A stretch of DNA of 64,000 nt, taken from positions 29,216,238 through 29,280,237 of the forward strand of contig NC_060236.1 of assembly GCF_021155775.2 (NCBI RefSeq). Direction: 5' to 3'. Under the pieces are notes generated by a model. That model saw only the letters and a list, made by a program, of their open reading frames with translations. It made no database searches and was not told the origin of the DNA. The position numbers and the translations under genes are program-made. This stretch comes from Neodiprion pinetum (Eukaryota; Arthropoda; Insecta; Hymenoptera; Diprionidae). Below are positions 49,301 through 60,100 of this stretch, piece after piece. The stretch's first letter is position 1. Every line of letters begins with the position of its first letter.

Positions 49301-50702
49301 GGACAAGTATTTCCGGAATCGGAGTCTACCAACCGCATACGTATAGTGAAGAGTGCGCAGTTGCCTTGATCGCAGTTGAGGCAACAGTGGGGAAATTGGT
49401 GGTCACCGATTGGTGCCCCACCGCTTTTGGCGCAGGCGCAGTCGCCGTTGGGAATTCCTTCCCCTCGCCCCTCTGGGCACGCCCTGAGCCAGTAGCCGAC
49501 GCTGTTAGTGCCCCCACGCCCCAAACAACCCTCTGAAGAGAGAGCGTACCGTAACAAACTAAACTTCTCGTGAAAAGTTGAGCTGCTTCTACTACGCCCT
49601 ACTGCTATTATAGCAGGCTCTGTCTCTCGTCCGTTTGTCCGTCTGTCCGTGTGTTGTTCGCTCCGTTTCGCCCGATCGCGCGTTCGCCCGTGCCCCGGTC
49701 TCGCGTACATACGTACCTACCACGCGGGGTAAAAGCCAGGATTAAGTAAGGCTAAGGAATAAAGACTCTACCTGCACCTATATACACTTCGGAAAGGCCG
49801 AAACGTTATCTCTGATAATTGTCTGTGCTGGTTATCCGATTCGACGAGTGCTTCGTTCCCGTTTCTTTATTTTCTTTATTACATTTCCTTTCGTCAGTTT
49901 TGTTCTCTGTGACTTCTCCGTGGACCTCCTTTATTCGGCAATTATCAGCCTTGAGTGGATTCCGGATTTGTGATACTGTGCGCCACTCACCGCATCGCCG
50001 CAAGAACTCAAACCCCAAGATACTGGATACTCATGCAACAAACTATTCGCACTAAAACCCAAGCACAACGATCCAGGATTACCAAGCTTCACACCTTCGT
50101 CCAATTTCTACTGCACTGAAGCTGACTGATCACGGAGAACGAACATAGGTAGGTTGTTTCACGTACTCGGTTTATACATCAAAAATGTTACAGTGGTTAC
50201 TCGGTTCCTTGATTGTTCACCCTAAGACAACATCTCGGTTAATTCGCTCTTGTTAACAATTCACACGCGAATCCACAACAGCGTTGTTCTGCACTTGGCA
50301 CATTAATTGTAAGTAGGTATGTATCCATTCGACGTCGGGTTATCGTGATGTTTGGTGAACCGTCGGTCAAGTTCAAGTCGCATCCGCAGCCTCCTGGTTG
50401 ACGGCAAGGGACGACCGTCTCGCGGTAGCTCGCGCGCGAATTAGGTACGTGATTGCAACAGCAGCAGTAGTAGCAGCAGCAGCGGAGCCGAGGAAAGCGG
50501 AGGCAGGACTCGGGGCGCTATCCGGCAGAATAATCTGCTTACGGTAATCTTCTTGGATTGCCCCTGCTACGCTCTTCCTGCCTCTCCCTTACGGTTCTCG
50601 CGGTGGACAACCGGCCAAGAACCGGGACAGTCGCCTCGGTTCCATCCACCGTCGCAATGTCGTATGGACTACCTGGACCAGGACGCATTTGGAGAAGTAG
50701 TG

Positions 50703-50768
50703 AGAAGAAGAAGAAGAAGAAGAAGAAGAAGAAGAAGAAGAAGAAGAAGAAGAAGAAGACGAAGAAGA
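50703..50768. repeat. (AAG)n trinucleotide repeat
   Basis: About 20 AAG units on the + strand, 3.2 kb before the first otd B coding exon. Confidence 0.97.
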
Positions 50769-53700
50769 GGAAGCCTGAAGAGAATCGGAATTAGAAATTC
50801 GGTACCGAAATCAATCGCGGCGAGGATTGTCACCTACGTGAAGGTGACGAAGGTCCGTTGGAGGCGCGTCGGAACAGAGGATTTACTTGGCTCTACAAGA
50901 CTCGGGAATACTTGGAGAGTTTATGCTTATGAGACGCCCGACGACGTTTGGAAGGCCGAAGCTCCGCGAGGATCGAGGCGCGATCCCATATCTCGGGTGG
51001 ATGGTTTCTAAAAGAACCAGCTGAAGGAGGCTTTGCTAGACGAAACTGACTCGACCACCCAGTTTGGGGGCAAAACCGAGCCGCGTTCATGATCGTTCGA
51101 GTCCTATATCCTCGTCCTCGTTCGCGTGCGAACAAAAAACCCAGCGAAATTGGCTCCGACGGAATTACAATGTGCCGTACGGACAACAACGTTCCAGGAT
51201 CTCGAACCCTGCGTGCATCTGTGTGCCAGGTATACATAGATATCTTACGTATACGTTATATACAACTCGGTGCCGTTTCCATAGGAATTAAGTTTTACGC
51301 TCAATGGATCCGCAACAACGGGGTATGAGTTCAAATTGCATTCAATTCCCTTGGGGTATTAAAAAGAATTGTTCGGATTTAAGGTGGTATACATGGGGAT
51401 CGAAATACATAGGTTACGGTCTATTAAAAATCTCGCAGTCCGTTCGTTCGTCTTCTCCTTACCGTCGGTACCACGGAAGAGAGAAAAATCCGTTCGGGTA
51501 CGGTATGAATAGTTTCGTTGTTGTCCTGTAAGAGATAATAGTAGTTCTCAGAATCATTTGACGTCTGGTTCAAACCGAACCCGCATACATTGTACTGAAA
51601 AAGATAAAAAAAAAGAAAAAATAATAAACAAATAAAATAAACATTCAAACGCCCATGAAGCATGAAGACGATGAAAGGTAACATGCAACAAAAAAGAAAA
51701 AGGAAACATGATTGCACATAGCGAGTTTAAATTATTGTTGTGGGCAGTTAGTTATCGAAAAATGTTCGCAGTCGAAATCAAGGATGCCATGGCTGTGCAT
51801 AGGGAACGCAGACTCGACTGATCACCCTGCGTAGCTACACCCACGCCTCCACCCACTCGATGATTTAATACCTACGGCAGCCCAGCTTACGCGGGAGCAC
51901 GGTGCAACTCGACTTTCTTGAGCATCCTCGAGTAACAATGCATGCTCGTTGAGCAAACACTCGCGAAAACAATGTGCGGTTCTACACTAGTCCGGGAGTC
52001 TTTACTGACGGGAGGGGCCGACAGGTACCTCTCGGTTTTTCCAATAACCACGAACGTCGGTGTCCGCGTGTATGGTGCAGAATCGAAGAATCATTCTTCG
52101 GTAATGATATCGGACGGACGGTAGTGGACGATCAGTGCCCCATCATGCTTTGGTGATCCATAAGTCAGCACGCCACGATCCACGCCGTGGTCATCGAGGC
52201 GTGATGTCAGGCCACATCATGGCAATAACAGAGATTTAGGAGTCGTTAGCCCGTTGGTCCAGATACACTCGACGCGTACTCGTTCATTGGCAACAAAAAG
52301 AGTGTTTGCGGTTGGGTCTCGGCGGGGGAGCAGGCCGGCTGAAAGTGGAATCGATTGATCGGTGAGAGGTGCTCGTCGAGTCGAGACCAAAAGAAACGAC
52401 CCAGGGAAGGTCCAGTGAACGGGGAGAAGAGAGACCCTCGAAGGATTTTCAAGAGCCAATCCTTGAGGCCCGCCCCACGGTAGCTTGTAGCAAGTGTAGG
52501 AGGAGGACCAGGATCGAAAAGAGAGGCGAGATGCTGGGGGGTTTGCGAAAAAATAAAGGGCAGCTCGCGCCTCGCCGATTTCACGGTTACTGCACAAGAG
52601 AGAACTGAAGCACCACTTCCTGCCATCGCGTTCCCTAATTCCTTCTGTCGAGTTTTTAATATAACCGACCAAGGCAAAGAGAGACTGTGCCGCGGCCCAC
52701 ACGAGTGCCCGAAGAACAATACTTTATTAAAAAGGGGGACCGCAACTTCAACATCGACTTCACCATTTACAGTCCGCCTACCTTTACACTTTGTACAAAA
52801 CAAACCATGCGTGGTTTATTGCTAGAATCACGACTCGCGCCCCTGCGTTGCTTGGTGCACACATCTGTACCCACTGCTTGGCTACCACCATTCGTTGCGT
52901 GGTCTGTTCGTATCGGTCCAACAAAACGTCGTCACACGATCTTTACGATCTCTACAAAGTCCAAGTCGTGGATGAGGAACTATGTTGCAGAAGACATTTT
53001 TCATTTGTACCCATTGATATCTGGGTATTTCGATACCTTCCGAAGGATTTGCAGCATTTAACGATATTCCCATGTTGAGAACAGTACCAATCGATGGTCT
53101 TGTTCAAGTACGATTTTGTCCAAGCTTGTTCGCACTTTCATTGGTCGTGTTGTCGTAAAGCTTCTAGAAAGAGACAAGAAAAATGTGGACGTAACGATAT
53201 CGGAATGCGACGGGTGTTGATTGAAGGAACTGCGAATGCAAATGAAAGTAATTAAAGTGATCCGAAACACGTGTGCGACGTCTGAAAGCCGACATGAGAG
53301 GTCTGCCGGACATCTGTGTCGGGAGAAAAAAATGTCATAGCTGGCCTCATTGCGTCTTACAGGTGTTCGGTCGAGGTATCGAGTGCCTGTATGGTAGCAC
53401 TACGTCACATATTCTCATATAATTTCGTTGCATCCTGAAACGGAGGTGGGAAAGCAGATGCAGTCGATACGGAGCCAGAACCCAGGAGCGAGATGGCGTC
53501 GTCGGCGAAGATCCACTCCGAGTAAATATCTATGTTGGAAAAATAGCGTTTCGACTTCGTAACCGGAGAGGATAAAGCCCGGATCAAGCGCGTCCGGGAC
53601 GCGGGGCGCTGCATCCACCGCGCCAAAGCTGAGGAATCGTGTTGCAAGTCGGGGATTATCCTGCGTCGGGCATCGCAGCTGCCATTCGTGCCAACGACGA

Positions 53701-53830
53701 CCAACTGCCCGCGTGATCCTCGCTCTAAAATCGCCCCCCAGGCGTGCCCCAAACTCTAAACGTATCTCAAAAACGGCGCCCAAAACCCACTTAACCACTA
53801 AACCGCTATGTCTGACTAAAGATTTCCCAG

Positions 53831-53905
53831 TTCCAGGGCGGGACGTCGAGCTCGCCGACGTCTCTGTGACTGGGCTGACAACGGGGACCGGAAGTGGCGG
53901 TGGTG
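53831..53905 (+). other. otd: Probable 5' UTR segment of otd B first coding exon
   Basis: It follows a good acceptor (GATTTCCCAG) and contains in-frame TGA at 53876, so it should be non-coding. An upstream non-coding exon and the promoter must lie further left, but I cannot place them with confidence. Confidence 0.5.
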
Positions 53906-54146
53906 ATGTGGCCCAACAGCCTCGGCGGGGGGGCAGGTTGCGCCGGGGGCGGAGGCGGCGCCGATCTCGGCGGACTCGCCTCGTCCACCGCCTCGGCTAC
54001 CGACTTGTTCGGTCCCGCGGGCTTTGGGGCCTCAGCCGCCGGGCCTTACGGGGCCCTGAAGACCAACCCTTACGTCAGCGCCCTGGGTATGCCGCCGATC
54101 GAGGCCCTCCACACCAGCATTGGCTACCCCGGTTGCACAACCGCCG
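53906..54146 (+). CDS. otd: otd B coding exon 1
   Basis: It codes MWPNSLGGGAGC and on to GYPGCTTA, then the first base of a Gly codon. The exon probably starts at 53831, after acceptor GATTTCCCAG with a TGACTAA branch-like motif upstream, leaving about 75 bases of 5' UTR. The donor is GTGAGT at 54147 (phase 1). A second GTGAGT donor at 54162 is in the same phase and would add five residues. Confidence 0.88.
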
Positions 54147-57100
54147 GTGAGTCCTACTACTGTGAGTGCCGAATTTCAGCCCTACTAATTTCATCCTCAA
54201 ACATGTCATTTTATACACGCGCTGTAATGTTTAAACAATGTAGGGGTTGTGCCTAGTCATGAGGCCGAGAAAAACGTTTTTTCAAGGATTTTTCACGAAG
54301 AGACGTTTCGATTTGTTGATATAAAAATTTGAATACATATTGGGGGGTAACATTTAACTTTGTTCTGATATTTTTTATTTGTAAAGATTATAATTTCTAA
54401 AGCTGCTATAGTCGAACTCTGGGAGCACCGCTAAAAACAGGCGTCTTGCGGTGAGCAAGATATCTTCGGACTAAATCGTCCGAAATAAGAAAACAAAAAC
54501 GACTTGCTTAATATAAGGCATTATTTGGTCTTTGGTCGAAGGAATAAGCAAAATATTAATTGTTAACAAAACGGCGTGTTCTGAAAAAAAAAATCGATCT
54601 TCCATAGAAATCCACGCCTTAATTTGTTTATAAAATGTAAAATATTTACTGTCGAGAAAAAAGCTTCGATCAAGGAGTGAAAAATATATTCGTAAAGCTT
54701 GTGTAAAAATTTGAGACTAATCGGTTCAGCCGTTTCCGAAAAATCTTGCTCACTGACTTTGATAACGTAGTTTTGAGAAAAACGCGTTCAAACTTTCACA
54801 AGCACTTTCAAACGCTTCGGGGCGTTTTTGCAAATGTGCGCGTAACTTCGACAACGTTTGTCGGATCGACGTGAAATTTTTTGTGCGTATACTTGAATAT
54901 ATGTAGGTACTTTACGAAAATGAAATTAAAAAAAAATCGATTTCTAAAAAACCGTGACTATGTATAACCCCTCAATACCTAGGTGGCAGTACAACGATAA
55001 GCAGCGTTCGTTTACCTGACGGCTGATCCTACAGTAATTGCAGTAATTCACCCGCCACGGGCATTTTAGCCGACACCCTCACCGACGATCGCTCGTCTGA
55101 TTTTATCTGATCGTTATCTCGCGTCTTTTCGCTTCCATGTCTGTATAATAAATCGCTGACATACAGGGATATTTATACGCGTCGATTCGTATCGGTGACG
55201 AAGCAGTGAACCATTTAGTCCGTATCGTTCCTTCTACCCTTTTGCTTTGGTTTTTAATCTTGATGCCAATTAACGTCGGAAAATCGACTTCTTTATAATT
55301 GTGTGTTCTTATCTTTTTGATGTCGAAGCTTCGTTAGTAGTCACGAGTACTGGCGGTGATCAGCCGTTGCGTAGCCTGATACAGATCATTAATCACGATA
55401 GTAAGTATCGTCGCGAAATTTTGATGGTGCACTCGTACCGACATAACTATGACGATAATTGGCGCGATACAGATTCAGAGAAACACGTTTTCAAGTAGAC
55501 AACTGCTCACCTTTTTCCAACTCACTCTCATTCGTGATTCGTCATTTCTGAAGGTAACCCTCGAAAGCAGCGACGGGAACGAACGACGTTCACAAGGGCT
55601 CAGCTGGACGTGCTCGAGGGATTATTTTCGAAAACTAGGTATCCGGATATTTTCATGCGCGAGGAAGTCGCCCTCAAGATCAATCTACCAGAGTCAAGAG
55701 TTCAGGTTCGTATTCAACTTTCATAAATCCAGTGGAACGTATCATTTTTCTACGTAGAAACGTTTTTCCCAAGACACGAATACACAGTTTCTCGAACATT
55801 GATTAGAATCGCAATAATTTCCGTCTTCCAGGAATGAATTCCTGGGTAAACTAACATCTCTACAATCCACTGTCGGAATTCGACGCGCTTTTCTTAATCC
55901 TAAAGTACAAATATAATATCCCTACTTTACATTATTTTCGCACGAAGCTTCACGGACTGTTTCACATAGCTCAGTCTTCGCACATCGATGCAACCAAAAA
56001 ATAGCAATTTGAGTGTTAAGAAAATTTTTAGCGGTCATCCCGCCACGTACATACAGAGATGAAAGCTCGACGCAAAGCCTGCACTGACCTTTGATCTGAA
56101 AATTGACTTTTGTTCCAATTAAGCTCAGAAAATATCGAAAGGTTGATCGGAGGTAATTTTGGTAGGATATTTTGAACCCTGAAGGAAAGAACGTGACGCC
56201 GTGTCCTCTTCGACACGATTTAACAACGATTTTCAGATTCGCGCGTCCTTACGTATTTAGATAAAGATAAAACGAGATGCGTATTAGCTCGGTGAGATTA
56301 GAACCTTAGGCACACCCCGCGCAAACATATCACAGAGGCGTAAGCACAGTAGCCGTGTGTGTACAACGGCACGTGGCACTCATCGATTCGCCATTCCCAG
56401 TCGCCGGGAGCTAACTCGATTATCCTGTTAGGTCGCGTTAGAGGAATACCAACCACGCGACGGTCAATAAGGGGCCAGAAATAGGTGCGGGAATCTTTCT
56501 CAGCTTGGACGATTCTCGAGTAGGTACTGCACGATGCGTGCACCATGCGGCGTGCAAACGTCGCGCCGGGGATCCTAGAACAAACAAATATCCATCGCCT
56601 CATCAGCGACTCGATGCCCGAATTCAGCGTTGCCGACACTGAGAATAATTTCATTTGTTACGGTAACTAGAGAAATTGAGCAAATCAGATGTCGTTGAAA
56701 AAACTGTTTGAATATTTGTTGGAATTACGAAAAACGAGGTACGCCTAACCATTTTGCGCTATCGTCGATCCTTTTTTGCTAATTGCAACGCAAAATCAGT
56801 TTCTGAGGTTTACTCTGCTTTTTTAGTTAAACAAGGCTTTAACGTCAATTTATTGTTGCACGAGCATTAAATTTTTGCAACAGTTGCAAGAAAATATAGG
56901 TTCACAGCGATCGTAATGAGAAAGAATGGTAACGGATACCAGACTTTCCGGTAACAGCTAGAAAACTAATTTTCATTTTCTACCTAGAACTATATTTTTC
57001 GATTGTGGTAAAAAATGAAAATAGTTGAGGACTGAGCGGTAACCGGAAATAAAAATTTCTCTCTGTCCACAATAATATACTTCATTTCTTAGTATAGAGA

Positions 57101-60100
57101 TATTAGGAACTTTTTAATATTTAGGACCACCACCAGCTTGTGAGACAAGATCGTTTGAAAATTTCCGACGGTATCTAATCGGTGCATAATTGGTTTCTCA
57201 GGAACCTCACAATTGGCTGATTTTTAGTTTGTTGTTTCGATTTCACAGAGCATATTTAGAGACTTCGCTATCAGTCTTGAGATTTCGTCAGACGTCTTCA
57301 GATTAATTATCTTCAGATTCCGGCATAAGCGACAACATTTCTTAATAAGAAGAAAACTTTTTTTTCTACTCATTGAACGGACTCTAATTTCTTTAGATTT
57401 AAAGAAATTTCTTCAGGGTTGGCAACGCTGTCAGCGTGATCTGTGCCAAGTCGATGAATTCGTATCGCAATTCCAAGGATCTCCTTAATGACGTAGATGA
57501 TTAGTTATTGGCTTTGGAAACGCAGGCTGGTCGGTTCACAGAGTTCTAACTGTGTATCCCCTCACGCACATATACTTCCAAGAATTCACCATCTCAAGCA
57601 CCTTCCCATAAACCTCGTAACTTTCCATCTCCAAGTGTTTTTATCCTCAGTCACACTTTCAAATCATCTCATACGTAATTCCAAATCTGCTTTTTTTTCT
57701 ACACTCAACTTAAACTCCGCATCCTTTGCACATTATTTTCTTCATCCTCATCCGTAACGAAGTCATCTTAATACCGAACGCAGGCACTCCGCAAACTGTA
57801 ATCTAATCTAATCAAGCTTTACCGTAATTCTCATCAACATCACATCTTGCTTGTTGTAAAAATATACAGTTCGTTAAATTATCGTTATCGCGCCTCAATT
57901 TCCACGCACAAGAAAATTACCTGCGACTTAGCTGGCGTTCGTAAAGGTGCCTAATCGTAAGTCGGCTTTCAGTTTAGGGACTTGACCAAGAACACAAGCT
58001 CTGGGCGAGTTTGAATATGTTTTCATACTCGCCGATGATGCGCTTCCCTGCACTTTGCCGGAAATTACGTGCGATCTACGTGATATAGAGAAACGCCAAA
58101 CGTGAACACGGGGAAAGCCGAGTTTCGTTACGAAAAATTAGGTTGCCTGTGACGCCGATCGCACAGGAACCGTGCTACGTGCAGAAATCTATAGCGCCAA
58201 GTTCTCTGTTCGACTTTTACCATTAGCACAAAGGCCAGGTGCAGGGAAGAGGTAAAGAGGTCCTGGTCTCTCAGTGGCAACTGATGAGCCCACGATATGC
58301 AGCGACACGAATCCCACGAATTTTCTACCCTGCCGTCAATGCGCTCGCTTTCGGTAGCCATAAAAACCCGCCGTTTTGGCATCCCGTCCGTCGTTGCGGC
58401 AACCTTCGAGCAAAAGTCAGGGGAACTTGAAATTCCCTCCGTGAATTACGAAGGCTTCCGGTAACGTCTCGCAGTGAAAGTAATTTCAAATCATTGCAGT
58501 CGGAGACTGGCAGCGCTTTTCCAGGGTTCGTACGCTTTTTAGAACACGAAATTTCCTGACTTTTCCAGGTGTTCCAGCCTGAAAATGGGATTTTTTTCAG
58601 CAACCTTCCAAGATATATACCGCTGATTAACGACAATTTTTTTGCATATCAATACTAATACCTTCAATATTACCTAGTAAGTAATTTACTGTCCGACTAC
58701 TAATTTACAAACAACAGCCGGCGATTTTCAGTGAAAAAAAAAACGAAAGGAGGTTTGATATCAAGTAATGTACGTGAAAGAACGAGTTTATTTCTTCAAG
58801 AAACTTAAAATTCCAATCTTATTTTCGAAATTCCCTGACTTTTCCCTGCTGTAAGAAACTCCCAGAGTTTTCCAGGTTTTCCCTGTGCGTACGAATCCTG
58901 TTTTCCGAACCAAGTCTATCTGGTTCTGTGGTTTTTCTCCCAGGAACATGTGCGCTGAGAGAAATTTTTAGTTCCGGTTACCGCTCAGTCCTTAACTATC
59001 TTCCATTTTCACCACGATCGAATAATATAGTTGTGGGTAGAAAATGAAATCGGTTTTCTAGCTGTTACCGGAAAGTCTGGTATCCGTTGCTATTCTTTCT
59101 CATTACGATCGCTGTTGCTATATTTTCTTGCAACTGTTGCGAAAATTTAACGCTCGTGCAAGAATAAATTGACGTTAAAGCCTTGTTTAGCTAAAAAAGT
59201 AGAGTAAACCACAGAAACTGATTTTGCGTTGCAATAAACAAAAAAGGATCGACGATAGCGCAAAATGTTTACGCGTACGTCGTTTCTCGTAATTCCAACA
59301 AATATTCAAACAGTTTTTTCAACGATACCTGTTTAACTCAATTTTTCTAGTCACCGTATCAAACGAAATCTTTTCCCAGTGTGACCATTTTCCCGCATCC
59401 AATTGCTGTATGGTTCGATTCGCGTGGAAACTATCGTTGCTTCGACGAGTTTATGGGGAAAGTGCATTTCACACGCGATGTGCTGGGATTTTCGGCTCGT
59501 TTCACCCCTCCCCGCCCCGTGGGTGAGGAGGGGTTGGGTATCAGGGTAGCCGGGCAGCCTCGCGATAGTAGAAGAACGCCGAGGCCGTGTCGTCGTTCCC
59601 CAGCGACAGAAAATCCCGAGAAACCTAAGCTCACCTCCGCGTAACATTGATCGCACGGGGCTTCGCAGCGGCTCTCTGTCTGCGGTCCTGGGGAAAGCCG
59701 AGCCGCGTTCTCAACTTAAATTTTCTAACAAAATCAAACGCTCGGTGTTCACGATTTGGCAGAACGTGTTTAAAGCGTGGATTTGCGTAAATTTGACGAA
59801 TGAAGGATTCGAGGGCACGCGGTGAAACGGAGACGACGTTTCGAGTCCATCTGGAAATTCACAACGTTCAAAATCGTTATTTATCAGGCTTGATGGCGCA
59901 ACGTAGGTATACAAAACACCTCGACGAAGACCCGCGCGCAAGCTTTCGACTCTTCTGCGTACAGCTTTAAGCGCATTAAACTTCGCCTCGCGCGATTTTC
60001 CCGAAACAAAAGAGCGTCGAGATTCTCTCACCTGCTAAACACCGTGAACCGGATGTATAACAACACAAAATTACCCGTCGCTGAATGTTCACTCGAAGTG

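Larger units (their letters stand above)
42792..53830. other. Intergenic region between the otd paralogues, part 2
   Basis: No supported gene. It contains the 45084-45209 hairpin, a G-rich run at 46352-46373, an (AAG)n tract at 50703-50768 and CpG-richer blocks near 49.4-49.7 and 50.4-50.9 kb that could hold non-coding first exons of otd B. Confidence 0.55.
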
